Positions 9,108 through 18,824 are shown, counted from the first letter of the stretch. The stretch is 64,000 nucleotides of DNA from Senegalia massiliensis (GCF_009911265.1 NZ_QXXA01000007.1:162653-226652), one strand, 5' to 3'. Program-made: numbers and translations. Notes: generated by a model not told the origin, from the letters alone.

Positions 9108-11117
9108 TTATTTAGGGTTTTTTAAATATAATTCTATAATTTCTTCCTTCTTAACTTCAGTACCTGATTTAGGTATTTGATCTATCACTTTATCTTCTTT
9201 TTTTGGAGTAACAATATCTGTAACATGCTTTAATTCCAATTCTCTTAATCTTTTTGATGCTTCAGTTATTGTAAGTCCTTTTAGATTAGGTACTGTAACT
9301 AATACATCCCCATATTCTTCCTTTTCTTCTTTTGATAACTTAGGCTCATAATCAAGATAATCAAGAGTTTCTTTAAGAATATTTCCAGCCACAGGTGCAG
9401 CTATTTGTCCACCATAATAAACGCCTGCACTTGGTTCATCAATAACTACTAAGGCTACAGCTTTTGGATTATCAACAGGCGCTATTCCGGCAAATGAAGC
9501 AATGTATTTCCCATTTGCATACTTACCATCAATAACTTTTTGAGCAGTGCCAGTTTTTCCCCCTATCTTATATCCAGGTTTATAAGCTTTACTTCCACTT
9601 CCTTTAGATACTACTGATTCTAATATCTCTAAAAGTTCTTTTGAAGTTTGATTTGATATAACTCTTCTAACTATATTTTCTTTTTTTTCTTTAATTAGGT
9701 TTCCTTCATTATCAGTAATACTTTTAACTATATTTGGTTCCATTAAATTACCACCATTTGCTACAGCAGAAATTGCAGAAATCATTTGTATAGGAGTTAC
9801 TGATATTCCTTGACCAAATGAAATTGTTGCTAAATTTACCTTTTTCATTGATTTAAGTGGCCTTACTATTCCTGATGTTTCCCCAGTTAATTCAATCCCT
9901 GTCTTCTCTCCAAATCCAAATTTCTCAATATATTCATGCATTTTTGCTTCTCCTAATTTAAGTCCAACACTAACAAAAACCTCATTGCATGAATTCTGGA
10001 CCCCTTCAGTAAAATTTTGACTTCCATGTGGATTATAATATCGCCAACATTTTATCTTTGCACCTTTAATTTGTGTAACATATCCATCACAATGAAACTT
10101 ACTGTTTTGTGTTACTACTTTTTCTTCTAATCCTGCAGCTGCAGTAATTATTTTAAATGTAGAACCAGGTTCATAATTATCATTAATAGAAAAATTTCTC
10201 CAACTTTCATACAGTAATTGAGATTTTTGGTCCCATGGTAAATCTGTATATTTTTTTCTTTCTTTTTCATCTAAAGGCTTCCATTGCTCATCTGGATTAA
10301 ATAATAATGTATTTCTATTATTAGGGTTATAATCAGGCTTTGTTGCCATAGCTAGAAGATCACCATTATTAGGATTCATCACTATTACTGAAACATTTTT
10401 AGCTTTATTTTTCACTAGAGCTTCCAATGCAGCCTTTTCAGCTAAATGTTGTATAGTTTCATCAATTGTAAGTAAAATGTTATTTCCAGGTTGTGGTTCA
10501 AAAAAACCTTCGTTTTCATAAGGCAACTGTTTTTGTTTTCCATCAACCATTTTTATCCATTTCCCATTTGTTCCTGTAAGTTCTTCATCATATATTTTTT
10601 CTATTCCATACAGTCCATAGTTATCTATATCTGTAAACCCTAGTATATGAGATGCAAAATTATCCATTGGATAATATCTTTTGTTATCATCAACAACCTC
10701 TATACCCTTTATTTTCAAGCTTCTCAACTTATCTGCATCCTTTTTACTTATCCATTTTTTTATAATTGTTAAGCTTTGCTTTTTAGTTATTAATTTGTAT
10801 ATATTATTTGAATCCATATCTAATATATTAGCAATTTTTATTGCTACTTTATCAGGTTCAAATATATCTGCAGGCCTTGCCCATATTGTATAGCTACTTA
10901 CATTTGTAGCCAATATATTTTTATTTCTATCATAAATCATACCTCTTTTAGAAGGCACAGGAATATTCCTTGACCATTGTTCTAATGCTTTTTCTCTTAA
11001 CTCTATTCCTTTTATTACTTGTATATGAAATAATCTAATAATTAATAATAATATAATTACTATACAAAATATTAGTGTAAAAAATAATCTTTTTTTAACT
11101 ATAATAGTTGATGACAA
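9108..11117 (-). CDS. spoVD: Class B penicillin-binding protein, SpoVD/PBP2B type
   Basis: 669 residues. One membrane anchor (about 10-30), a dimerisation domain, a transpeptidase domain and a single C-terminal PASTA domain (about 608-669). Catalytic motifs are seen: SxxK in EPGSTFKIITA, SxN in NSCNEV and KTG in GGKTGTAQK. It cross-links peptidoglycan outside the membrane. The single PASTA domain is the SpoVD pattern (vegetative PBP2B usually has two). Clusters in related species often carry two such genes side by side; only one is present, so it may serve both division and spore cortex. Start is TTG, nine bases after AGGAGG. Confidence 0.9.
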   Translation of the reverse strand: MSSTIIVKKRLFFTLIFCIVIILLLIIRLFHIQVIKGIELREKALEQWSRNIPVPSKRGMIYDRNKNILATNVSSYTIWARPADIFEPDKVAIKIANILDMDSNNIYKLITKKQSLTIIKKWISKKDADKLRSLKIKGIEVVDDNKRYYPMDNFASHILGFTDIDNYGLYGIEKIYDEELTGTNGKWIKMVDGKQKQLPYENEGFFEPQPGNNILLTIDETIQHLAEKAALEALVKNKAKNVSVIVMNPNNGDLLAMATKPDYNPNNRNTLLFNPDEQWKPLDEKERKKYTDLPWDQKSQLLYESWRNFSINDNYEPGSTFKIITAAAGLEEKVVTQNSKFHCDGYVTQIKGAKIKCWRYYNPHGSQNFTEGVQNSCNEVFVSVGLKLGEAKMHEYIEKFGFGEKTGIELTGETSGIVRPLKSMKKVNLATISFGQGISVTPIQMISAISAVANGGNLMEPNIVKSITDNEGNLIKEKKENIVRRVISNQTSKELLEILESVVSKGSGSKAYKPGYKIGGKTGTAQKVIDGKYANGKYIASFAGIAPVDNPKAVALVVIDEPSAGVYYGGQIAAPVAGNILKETLDYLDYEPKLSKEEKEEYGDVLVTVPNLKGLTITEASKRLRELELKHVTDIVTPKKEDKVIDQIPKSGTEVKKEEIIELYLKNPK

Positions 11118-11193
11118 TTATGAAGACCTCCTAAACACTTTACTTTAGAATTATATTCTTATGTTAAATACAGAGTTCTTCATTCGTTAACCA

Positions 11194-11565
11194 CTAATTT
11201 TTTTTACTTAAATCCACATATACTTTTTGAGATTCTTTTGGATAACTCATTCCTAATGAATTTAAAGCTACTATTTCAATCCATCTAGAATCTTTAACTT
11301 TTCCAAGCTCAATAGAAATATTTTGCTTCTCCTTAATTAAGGTTTCTACTTCAGATTCTGTAGACGATAAGTCATATTGTAGTTTAGATATATGTGCAAA
11401 TCTCAATAATACTAGTATAGATATAGTTAATATTACTGTAGCATATAAAAATAATTTTAATTTTATTTTTGTATTATTTTTTTTAGGCTTTTTATTTCTT
11501 TTAGGTTTTTGGAGTTTTTTTTCTTCTAAATCATAAACTTGAAATTCTTTTTTAGCTACTACCAA
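11194..11565 (-). CDS. ftsL: FtsL-like septum protein
   Basis: 123 residues. A very basic cytoplasmic segment (KPKRNKKPKKNN) is followed by one membrane helix at about 36-56 and a short extracellular coiled coil with the typical FtsL ending (RWIEIVALNSLGMSYP). FtsL bridges DivIC and DivIB and helps activate FtsW-PBP at the septum. The call rests on position between rsmH and the PBP gene and on topology, since FtsL proteins are poorly conserved. Start is TTG, seven bases after GAGGTG. Confidence 0.8.
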   Translation of the reverse strand: MVVAKKEFQVYDLEEKKLQKPKRNKKPKKNNTKIKLKLFLYATVILTISILVLLRFAHISKLQYDLSSTESEVETLIKEKQNISIELGKVKDSRWIEIVALNSLGMSYPKESQKVYVDLSKKN

Positions 11566-11595
11566 TTTTATTCACCTCTTTCTATTTTTAGAACA

Positions 11596-12528
11596 CTATA
11601 TCTTTTCAGCTATACGAAGCTTTGCACTTCTAGCTCTTTTATTATTTTCTAATTCATCTATTGATGCTACTATAGGTTTTTTATTTATAAGTTTTATTTC
11701 TCTTTTTTTATCACATTTACATATAGGAAATTCCTTTGGACAAATACAATTTTTATATAAATATTTATACGTTTCTTTCACTATTCTATCTTCCAATGAA
11801 TGAAATGTAATAATGCTAAGTCTTCCATTAGGGTTTAAACAACCTACTATATCAATAATAGCTTGTTTTAATATTCCTAGTTCATTATTAACTTCAATTC
11901 TAATTGCTTGAAAAGTTCTTCTAGCTGGATGTGGGCCATCTTTTCTTACTGCCTTAGGTATTGCATTTTTAATTATTTCAACTAATTCACCAGTAGTTTC
12001 AATATATTTCTCTCTTCTTTTATCTACTATAAATTCAGCAATTCTTTTAGACCATCTTTCTTCGCCATAATCTTTTAATATTCTATCTAATTCTTCTACA
12101 CTATAAGTATTTATAATATCTTTTGCTGAAATACTATCATATTCATTCATCCTCATATCTAATGGAGCATCTTTATGATAAGAAAAGCCCCTATTTCCTG
12201 TGTCTAATTGATGTGAAGAAACACCCAAATCTAATAATACTCCATCAACCTTTTCAATATTTAACTCTCTCAATATTTGTTTTATATTTTTAAAATTATC
12301 ATGTATTAATATAGCTTTATCTTTATATTCTTTTAATTTTTCTTTTGACTTATTTATTGCATTTATATCTTGATCTACTCCTATTAATTTTCCTGTATCT
12401 AATTTTTTTACTATTTCTAATGAATGGCCAGCTCCACCCATTGTTCCATCAATATATATTCCATCAGACTTAATATTTAATCCATTTAAAGATTCTTCTA
12501 ACAAGACTGATATATGATTAAATTCCAT
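11596..12528 (-). CDS. rsmH: 16S rRNA m4C1402 methyltransferase RsmH (MraW)
   Basis: 310 residues. It is the SAM-dependent N4-methyltransferase acting on C1402 of 16S rRNA. Motifs seen: HISVLLEE at the N-terminus, GTMGGAGHS (SAM loop), [45 protein letters not shown] and [14 protein letters not shown]. It is the second gene of the cluster, 25 bases behind mraZ. Confidence 0.96.
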   Translation of the reverse strand: MEFNHISVLLEESLNGLNIKSDGIYIDGTMGGAGHSLEIVKKLDTGKLIGVDQDINAINKSKEKLKEYKDKAILIHDNFKNIKQILRELNIEKVDGVLLDLGVSSHQLDTGNRGFSYHKDAPLDMRMNEYDSISAKDIINTYSVEELDRILKDYGEERWSKRIAEFIVDKRREKYIETTGELVEIIKNAIPKAVRKDGPHPARRTFQAIRIEVNNELGILKQAIIDIVGCLNPNGRLSIITFHSLEDRIVKETYKYLYKNCICPKEFPICKCDKKREIKLINKKPIVASIDELENNKRARSAKLRIAEKI

Positions 12529-12552
12529 TTTTCACACCTCAAATTCAATTAT

Positions 12553-12984
12553 TTATATTCCAAGTTCAGACATTTTTTCGGCTATATTTTCATAACTTAA
12601 ATCATCATCTTCATTATATTTCGTCCATTCATCACTGCTCCAAATTTCCACTCTATTTGAAACACCAATTATGGTAGCTTCTTTATCCAACTTTGCATGT
12701 TTTTTTAAGTTGCTTGGTATTAATATTCTTCCTTGTTTGTCTAATTCACACTCCGTAGCGCCAGAAAAGAAAAAGCGAACAAAAGCTCTTGCATCTTTTC
12801 GAGTAAGCGGTAAATTCTTTAATTTATTCTCTAATACCTTCCATTCATCTTCAGGATAAATAAACAAACAATTATCTAACCCTTTAGTTAAAATAAAGTT
12901 ATTACCTAGATTACTTCTAAATTTTACAGGTATTATTAATCTGGATTTTTTATCAATAGAATGATTATATTCACCTATAAACAT
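12553..12984 (-). CDS. mraZ: Transcriptional regulator MraZ
   Basis: 143 residues with two SpoVT/AbrB-like halves, each with its core motif ([13 protein letters not shown] and [13 protein letters not shown]). MraZ forms a ring that binds short direct repeats in front of its own operon and represses the dcw cluster in other bacteria. A matching repeat array lies just upstream (12993-13037). It is the first gene of the cell-wall operon. Confidence 0.95.
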   Translation of the reverse strand: MFIGEYNHSIDKKSRLIIPVKFRSNLGNNFILTKGLDNCLFIYPEDEWKVLENKLKNLPLTRKDARAFVRFFFSGATECELDKQGRILIPSNLKKHAKLDKEATIIGVSNRVEIWSSDEWTKYNEDDDLSYENIAEKMSELGI

Positions 12985-12992
12985 ACCTTTGC

Positions 12993-13037
12993 CCCACTTT
13001 TCATATAATTATACCACTTAACACCACTTTTCACCAC
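12993..13037 (-). promoter_or_regulatory. mraZ promoter with MraZ-type operator repeats
   Basis: Read on the minus strand, GTGGT occurs at 13037-13033, 13027-13023 and 13017-13013, and GTGGG at 12997-12993. The first three are exactly 10 bases apart and the last is in the same phase, one step skipped. A TATAAT box sits at 13013-13008, so the repeats cover the -35/spacer region. Known MraZ sites are G-rich direct repeats with a 10-base period. Autorepression is inferred. Confidence 0.75.
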
Positions 13038-13110
13038 ATTATATTACTTCTACATTGATTTTAAAATTCCTTTATTTTTTATAAATTTATTAAATATTTT
13101 TTTAAAATAA

Positions 13111-13146
13111 AAAAAGGCATTTTAATTTTCATTAAAATGCCTTTTT
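13111..13146 (-). terminator. Rho-independent terminator of the Spo0E-like gene
   Basis: A 16-bp perfect stem (AAAAAGGCATTTTAAT and its complement) with loop TTTC overlaps the end of the Spo0E-like gene. T-rich sequence follows on the minus strand. It insulates the gene from the mraZ promoter. Confidence 0.85.
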
Positions 13147-13300
13147 AGCTGCTTTTATTCTTTTTTATCTCTCTATAATATTCTAGAATTAAACTATCTA
13201 TGTAAATGCTTAATTTATATATTTCATAATAATTTGCATTAATTGATATAAGATAATTTAGCTCGTCCCTAAAAATATTAATCTTTTCATTAATTTTCAT
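13145..13300 (-). CDS. Spo0E-like aspartyl-phosphate phosphatase
   Basis: 51 residues, small and helical. It matches the Spo0E family pattern: an N-terminal helix with RDELNYLI, a turn, then YKLSIYIDSLILEYY, containing the S-x-x-x-D core of the second helix. Spo0E-type proteins dephosphorylate Spo0A-P and delay sporulation. The reading frame is open further upstream, but the ATG at 13300 has the AAGGTG site and gives the family length. It is monocistronic. Confidence 0.85.
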   Translation of the reverse strand: MKINEKINIFRDELNYLISINANYYEIYKLSIYIDSLILEYYREIKKNKSS

Positions 13301-13481
13301 TTTAACACCTTCCACTATTAACAGTGATTTCATTTTATAATTTAAAAACATAAAAATCAATTTCTGAAAAGACTAATCCACATAGATAAAATCTAAAACC
13401 AATTGCTATGTTACAAATCACTTCATAATTCTTTAAAATATTAATTGTTTGTATCATTTTTTTACAAATAGTGACAACCTT

Positions 13482-14213
13482 TTACACATCTCTCTTTCGT
13501 TTAATAAAAAATAATATTCCAGAGAATATAATTAAAGATACACTTATCAGTTGAGCAACCCTAAACTGTCCCCACATCAAGCTATCAGTTCTAAGTCCTT
13601 CTATAAAAAGTCTTCCTAAAGAATATAATGCTAAGTACAGTAAAAACACTTCTCCATTTGCTTGTTTTTTATTTTTTCTATACCATATTAAAAATATAAA
13701 TACAATAATATTCCATATTGATTCATAAAGAAATGTTGGATGTACATTTACTCCATTTACTTCAATAGCCCATGGTAAATCTGTAGGGCCTCCATGTGCT
13801 TCTTTATTTACATAATTTCCCCATCTACCTATAGCTTGACCTAATATTATACTTGGTGCAGTTATATCTGCAAGTTGCCAAAAGTTAATATTTCTTATTT
13901 TACAATATATAATTGCTGTTAAAACACTAGCTATTATCCCCCCATGAATCGCAAGTCCTCCTAACCTGATATTTATCATTTCCATAAAATTCCCTTGATA
14001 ATAATCCCATTTAAATATTACATAATATACTCTAGCCCCAATTATAGCCATAGGTATAGCAAATATAAGCATATTAATTAACTCTTCTTCATCAAATCCT
14101 ATTTCCCTTGATCTTTTTATAGCTAATAGAGCTCCTATTATCATTCCTGATGCTATAAGAATACCATACCATCTAACAGCTATACCAAATATCTCAAATG
14201 CAACTGGATCCAT
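13482..14213 (-). CDS. lgt: Phosphatidylglycerol--prolipoprotein diacylglyceryl transferase
   Basis: 243 residues, about seven membrane helices. Lgt attaches diacylglycerol to the lipobox cysteine of prolipoproteins. Visible: RWYGILIASGM near the N-terminus, the essential HGG (LAIHGGIIA), the Lgt signature GRWGNYVNKEAHG and HPTFLYESIWN. Likely clients in this window are PstS, PotD and the YhcN-like lipoprotein. It stands between the Spo0E-like gene and the M16 pair. Confidence 0.95.
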   Translation of the reverse strand: MDPVAFEIFGIAVRWYGILIASGMIIGALLAIKRSREIGFDEEELINMLIFAIPMAIIGARVYYVIFKWDYYQGNFMEMINIRLGGLAIHGGIIASVLTAIIYCKIRNINFWQLADITAPSIILGQAIGRWGNYVNKEAHGGPTDLPWAIEVNGVNVHPTFLYESIWNIIVFIFLIWYRKNKKQANGEVFLLYLALYSLGRLFIEGLRTDSLMWGQFRVAQLISVSLIIFSGILFFIKRKRDV

Positions 14214-14246
14214 TTCAACACCTCTTTTATATTTATATGTAATTCG

Positions 14247-14276
14247 TTAATAGCTACTTAACTAAGTAGCTATTAA
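14247..14276 (-). terminator. Inverted repeat between M16 peptidase gene and lgt
   Basis: Two 14-base arms (TTAATAGCTACTTA and complement) with a two-base centre. No clear U-tract follows on either strand, so termination strength is doubtful. Confidence 0.45.
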
Positions 14277-14310
14277 TAAATTATAATACATCATTTTAAA
14301 AGTCAACAAA

Positions 14311-15603
14311 CTATTTAGGATTTATAACTGATAATATATAATTATCAACTGTAAAATGACTCTTAAATCTTTTTTCTATATCTTGAAAGTTTATGCTTTT
14401 TAGTATATTGATATAGTCAAATAATGATGAATTTTGAAATTCATATTTTGTAAAGCTATTTGCTATATACTCTAAAGAATCAAAACTCATTATATGATGT
14501 CCTATCATTTTATTCTTAATTCTATTAAAATCTTCTTTATTTAACCCTACTTCATTTAAATGATTTATATTCTCTATAACTTTATCTAATACTTTTTTAG
14601 GATTTGATGACTCTCCTCCTATTATAGAATGAGAATAAGTTTTACTTGCTACAAATTGAGCTCCAAAGCTATTATTAACTAATCCTTCTTCATACATATT
14701 CTTATAAAGTTCTGTTGATTCTCCAAAGATCATATCAAGAAGTATATTTGTTACAATTTCTTTTTCTAATAACTCATTTCCATCAAATCCCACATCTTTA
14801 TCCTTAAAGCCTATATTAAATAACGGTATTGATACACTTAAACTTTCTTCAATATATCTATTTTTAATTTCTTTAGGTTCATTTGGATAAATTCTTTCAA
14901 TTTTATTTTGTGTATTTAAATCTTTATTTTTAATATTTTTTTCTATTGTCTTTATTGCTTTTTCAAAATCAATATCACCAACTAAAAAAAGAATCATATT
15001 TGTAGGATGATAAAATGTATTATAACATTTATAAAGGGTTTCTTTATCTATTTTAGTAATGCTTTCAACAGTTCCAGCAATATCTTCTTTTACAGGATGA
15101 TAATGATACATAGCTTTCAATGAATTAAAAAATACCTTCCATCCTGGATTGTCTTCATACATTTTTATTTCTTGCGCAATTATTCCTTTTTCTTTATTCA
15201 CATTTTCATCAGTAAAATATGGGTTTTCTACAAATGATACTAATAATTCTAAATTTTTATAAAAGTTATCAGTACAAGAAAACAAATATGCAGTTTGATT
15301 AAAATTTGTAAATGCATTCACATAAGATCCTAATTTAGAAAATTCATCAAATATGTTACCTTCTTGTTCTTCAAATAGTTTATGTTCTAGAAAATGTGCT
15401 ATTCCTTCTGGAACTTTAATAGCTTCATTTTCTCCGATAGGAACAAACTCATTGTCATTCGAACCATAATTTGTAGAGAATATAGCATATTTTTTAGAAA
15501 ATCCTAACTTAGGTACAAAATATACTTTTAAACCATTTTTCAAGACATATAAAAATGATTCTTCTTTTAATATATCACTTTTAATTGTACTAATATTTTC
15601 CAT
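14311..15603 (-). CDS. M16 family zinc metallopeptidase (YmfH-like)
   Basis: 430 residues, two M16 halves. The inverted zinc motif is present as HFLEH (H70, E73, H74), with a downstream glutamate in NKEKGIIAQEIKMYED. This is the catalytic partner of the gene directly upstream, which lacks the motif. Such YmfF/YmfH pairs are common in Firmicutes and are thought to act as a heterodimer. Substrate unknown from sequence. The start has a GAGG site, and 20 bases separate the two genes. Confidence 0.88.
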   Translation of the reverse strand: MENISTIKSDILKEESFLYVLKNGLKVYFVPKLGFSKKYAIFSTNYGSNDNEFVPIGENEAIKVPEGIAHFLEHKLFEEQEGNIFDEFSKLGSYVNAFTNFNQTAYLFSCTDNFYKNLELLVSFVENPYFTDENVNKEKGIIAQEIKMYEDNPGWKVFFNSLKAMYHYHPVKEDIAGTVESITKIDKETLYKCYNTFYHPTNMILFLVGDIDFEKAIKTIEKNIKNKDLNTQNKIERIYPNEPKEIKNRYIEESLSVSIPLFNIGFKDKDVGFDGNELLEKEIVTNILLDMIFGESTELYKNMYEEGLVNNSFGAQFVASKTYSHSIIGGESSNPKKVLDKVIENINHLNEVGLNKEDFNRIKNKMIGHHIMSFDSLEYIANSFTKYEFQNSSLFDYINILKSINFQDIEKRFKSHFTVDNYILSVINPK

Positions 15604-15623
15604 GTTAACCTCTCCTCGACGAC

Positions 15624-16886
15624 TTATTTATCTTTTAAGAAATAAACTGTATCTAATTTTATTTTATTAATAGCTGCTATTATATCTTCTTTATTAACTT
15701 CCCGTATAGATTCTATAAGCCCTTCAATATTTTTATCGTCATTTGATAAAACCTTACTTAAATAAAACTCAGATATTGAAAATATATCATCATTTATTGT
15801 TTTCATTGAAGTAATAATTGCTTTTTTAGATTGTTCTATACTTTTTTGATCAAATTCTCCTTGTTTCATTAATTCTATTTGTTCTTTTATTATTTTCAAT
15901 GCATCTTCAAATTTATCAAATTCGATACCTGCTGATATAAGCATAATTGACTTATATTTATAGACCCTTGAATAAACATAATATGCCAAACTATGTTTTT
16001 CACGTACATTTAAGAATAACTTTGAATCTGGTCCTCCACCTAAAATATAGTTTCCTACTAAAAACGCACTATATAACTTGTCTTCATATGGAATATTTGT
16101 TCTATATCCTAAAGTTAACTTCCCTTGTGTTACATCCATCTTATCTATTATGATTTTTTCTTTTATTTCATTAAATATTACTTTTTCCCTTTCAAGATTT
16201 ATTTCTTCTCTCTCATTATAGGAAAATTTATCTTTAATGCTTTTTCTTATTTGTTCTGACTCTAGATTGCTTACTATATTAATTTCTATTCGAGCTCTTT
16301 TTAATAAATCTAAATAATGTTTATATAGATTTACTTCATTAATCTTATCTAAATCTTCTATATAACCATATTTATATATGCTATATTTTTCATCTCTAAA
16401 CATTTCTTCAACTGTTCTTTGAACTGCATATTGTTGTTTATCATTAATTTTTGAGCTAATTCTATCTTTTAAGTTTCTCTTTTCTTGATTTACATAGTCT
16501 TTTTTAAAAACATTATTTATCAATAAAGGTTCATAAATTATACTTTTAAGTATGTCTAATTTATTGTTAAATATTTTATTCGATTCAACAAAATTTTCAC
16601 TAGGTCCTTCTATACTAAATCTTAAAACATGCTTTTCTCCTTTTTTTGTAACACTAATACTTAAATCAGAACCATATAACTCTTCTAACCTTTTTTCTAT
16701 TTCCATAGAATTATTATAGTCTTTAGTACCTCTCTTTAATACTAGTGGAATCATTGTATTAAAAGTTACATCTTGTTTGTTTAATGGAAGTATAAAATAT
16801 ACACTTATTAATTCTGTTTTAAATTTATCAGAATTAATAACATTTAAATATACTCCTTCACTTACTTTTTCTCTTATCCTTTTCAT
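15624..16886 (-). CDS. M16 family peptidase-like protein without the zinc motif (YmfF-like)
   Basis: About 420 residues, with the M16 fold seen in the C-terminal NYILGGGPDSKLFLNVREKHSLAYYVYSR region. HxxEH is absent, as is usual for the non-catalytic partner of M16 pairs. It is immediately upstream of the HFLEH-bearing gene. An ATG at 16910 would put TTAGGAGGC inside the coding sequence; the ATG at 16886, seven bases after that site, is the better start. The end of the upstream gene then precedes it by a few bases. Confidence 0.85.
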   Translation of the reverse strand: MKRIREKVSEGVYLNVINSDKFKTELISVYFILPLNKQDVTFNTMIPLVLKRGTKDYNNSMEIEKRLEELYGSDLSISVTKKGEKHVLRFSIEGPSENFVESNKIFNNKLDILKSIIYEPLLINNVFKKDYVNQEKRNLKDRISSKINDKQQYAVQRTVEEMFRDEKYSIYKYGYIEDLDKINEVNLYKHYLDLLKRARIEINIVSNLESEQIRKSIKDKFSYNEREEINLEREKVIFNEIKEKIIIDKMDVTQGKLTLGYRTNIPYEDKLYSAFLVGNYILGGGPDSKLFLNVREKHSLAYYVYSRVYKYKSIMLISAGIEFDKFEDALKIIKEQIELMKQGEFDQKSIEQSKKAIITSMKTINDDIFSISEFYLSKVLSNDDKNIEGLIESIREVNKEDIIAAINKIKLDTVYFLKDK

Positions 16887-16897
16887 TTGGTTGCCTC

Positions 16898-18079
16898 CTA
16901 ATTTTTCCATTTTTGCATATCTATATATTCAATTTTCTTTATTATATCTTTAACCATATTATTGTCATTAACAAATCCATCTATAACTTTTACTTTTACA
17001 CCTTCAGGTAATTCACTTGTTTTTATTGAATTATGGTAAATATCATATTTAATTAAATCACTTGATTCAACATTAACTGGTATAATAATCAACTCAGAAA
17101 TTCCATATTCAAATAATTCCATATTTTTCGATATAAAATCAGGACTTAAATCATTATACCACGATAATTTTATTAATGAAGGGTCAATATTAAATTCTGT
17201 AATTAGTTTTTCTTTAATTTTATTTCTAAATAATATATTTTGTTTTATTGATTCACTTTTATCTTCATCTATTATATCTTTATCTATTCCAACTAAATTA
17301 ATTCCTGATTTGTTTATATTTTTAAAATTCAATTTTATTTTTTGAATATAAGAATCTACTAAAGACTCACTTTTCCAAAGTGTATCTATATATTTATATT
17401 CTATTCCATAATTATAAAGCTTGAAATCCTCCATTCTTTTTTTGAGATTTAAGACATTATAATTATCATCTAAGAACATGGGTACAACTATTATTTTTTG
17501 ATACCCTTCTTTTACTATGTTTAATATTTCTTTTTCTAAATATTTATCATCATATAAATATCCCATGTATACTTTATAAGTATCTTCTATTTCATTAGAT
17601 AATTTATGATAAAATTCTTTAGTTTTATTTTTATATTGACTTTTTCCTATTTTATTATATAGTAATTTATTTTCATATAATTTAATTGGATAAAAAAGTA
17701 TATCTTTTTTGTTATTAAGTAGTAAAAGTCGTGTAATTTGATTCGTTGTAGAATACATTGAATCTTCACCTGAATATACTAAAATAACTGCAACTTTATT
17801 ATTCGCATTATTAATTGTTGGAATATTTTTTGGTATTTGTACTTTATTTATAAATAAAATAATGAATATCAAAATATAAATTATAATAATTATTATTAAA
17901 CTTTTTATTATTGATAAATATTGTTTTTTCTTATATAAACTATATATTAAAGTTATAGAAAGTGTAAATATTATTATTGATAAATTTTCAATCCAGTTAT
18001 TAAAACATAAATATATCAAAAAAGACATTGTAAGAGAAGTTAAAAGAAAATATTTATAATAATTTTTAGTTTTATCCAT
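16898..18079 (-). CDS. Membrane-anchored ferrochelatase/CbiX-fold protein, probably not a chelatase
   Basis: 393 residues. Three hydrophobic segments (about 11-27, 32-50, 59-79) are followed by a soluble region of about 300 residues. That region follows the order of class II chelatases: a first strand (VAVILVYSGEDS), GYLYDDKYLEKEILNIVKEGYQKIIVVPMFL, IDTLWKSESLVDSYIQKIK, NLVGIDKD, and ELIIIPVNVESSDLIKYD. In ferrochelatase the fourth and fifth segments carry the catalytic His and Glu; here both positions appear replaced. This is by-eye alignment from memory of the family, so fold assignment is inference. Function unknown. It abuts the M16 pair and may be co-transcribed with it. Confidence 0.6.
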   Translation of the reverse strand: MDKTKNYYKYFLLTSLTMSFLIYLCFNNWIENLSIIIFTLSITLIYSLYKKKQYLSIIKSLIIIIIIYILIFIILFINKVQIPKNIPTINNANNKVAVILVYSGEDSMYSTTNQITRLLLLNNKKDILFYPIKLYENKLLYNKIGKSQYKNKTKEFYHKLSNEIEDTYKVYMGYLYDDKYLEKEILNIVKEGYQKIIVVPMFLDDNYNVLNLKKRMEDFKLYNYGIEYKYIDTLWKSESLVDSYIQKIKLNFKNINKSGINLVGIDKDIIDEDKSESIKQNILFRNKIKEKLITEFNIDPSLIKLSWYNDLSPDFISKNMELFEYGISELIIIPVNVESSDLIKYDIYHNSIKTSELPEGVKVKVIDGFVNDNNMVKDIIKKIEYIDMQKWKN

Positions 18080-18136
18080 TTAATTCCCCCAAACTATTTA
18101 TTATTTATATTTATGTAAACAAAGTAGTATATTATG

Positions 18137-18170
18137 AAAAAATCTCAGTAAAATTTACTGAGATTTTTTT
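18137..18170 (-). terminator. Terminator of the YhcN-like lipoprotein gene
   Basis: The stem AAAAATCTCAGTAAA with its complement is followed by T-runs. It lies just after the minus-strand lipoprotein gene and ahead of the chelatase-fold gene. Confidence 0.8.
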
Positions 18171-18174
18171 ATAA

Positions 18175-18729
18175 TTATTTAGTTTTTGGAGTTATTCTGT
18201 CAATAATTTCTGCTATATCGTCTGAAAAATCTTCAATAGGATTACCGCCTCTTACATCATTTGAAATCGTATTAATTCTTTCAAATAAATCAGGCTCATT
18301 AGATACATATACTTCATTAATATTACTATCTTCTTCTTTTATCTTTGATTCTATTTCTTGTTTCATATCATCACTTATGTTATCTTCTCCATTTATATCT
18401 ATACCTACCAATGCAACTTCATCCATAGTAACTACTGTGGCATCATTAATACCATCCATTTCCACTATACTATTTGCCAAAGCATCATTGTCAATATCCA
18501 TGTTCTGATCTTGATCTGTCATACCTTCGTCATTATTATTTGGATCTGTTGCATCCTCATCATTCATGTTTTCATTCGTATCCCCATTATTCATATCATT
18601 ATCTTCTGTTTCCATATCATCATTTTCTTCTGTTCCATTATTATCTTTATTTTGACATCCTATACTAATTGCTGAAACCATAAGTATAATTAAGAAAATT
18701 ATGCTTATGCCTTTAAATCTTTTTACCAT
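18175..18729 (-). CDS. YhcN/YlaJ family sporulation lipoprotein
   Basis: 184 residues. Signal peptide with lipobox ending AISIGC (Cys at about 25), then a very acidic Asn/Asp/Glu-rich linker (about 30-82), then the YhcN/YlaJ domain from about residue 84 (ANSIVEMDGINDATVV, VALVGIDI, KIKEEDSNINEVYVSNEPDLFERI). Family members are found in spores of Bacillus and are under forespore control there. It is monocistronic with its own terminator. The acidic low-complexity linker makes long spurious open frames on the other strand. Confidence 0.85.
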   Translation of the reverse strand: MVKRFKGISIIFLIILMVSAISIGCQNKDNNGTEENDDMETEDNDMNNGDTNENMNDEDATDPNNNDEGMTDQDQNMDIDNDALANSIVEMDGINDATVVTMDEVALVGIDINGEDNISDDMKQEIESKIKEEDSNINEVYVSNEPDLFERINTISNDVRGGNPIEDFSDDIAEIIDRITPKTK

Positions 18730-18801
18730 TTTTTCACCTCCTATAATTAGTATTGCATTATTTCTAATTTTTATTATAAAACTTTTTATGTTTAAAAAAA
18801 T

Positions 18802-18824
18802 AACTTCACTTTAAAAGTGAAGTT
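18802..18824 (-). terminator. Terminator after phoU
   Basis: AACTTCACTTT / AAAGTGAAGTT stem followed on the minus strand by ATTTTTTT. It closes the pst-phoU operon. Confidence 0.85.

Noticed and set aside
18358..18675. Two overlapping plus-strand frames rich in His, Ile and Tyr
   Set aside because: They are antisense to the acidic Asp/Glu/Asn linker of the YhcN-like lipoprotein, and have no ribosome binding site.
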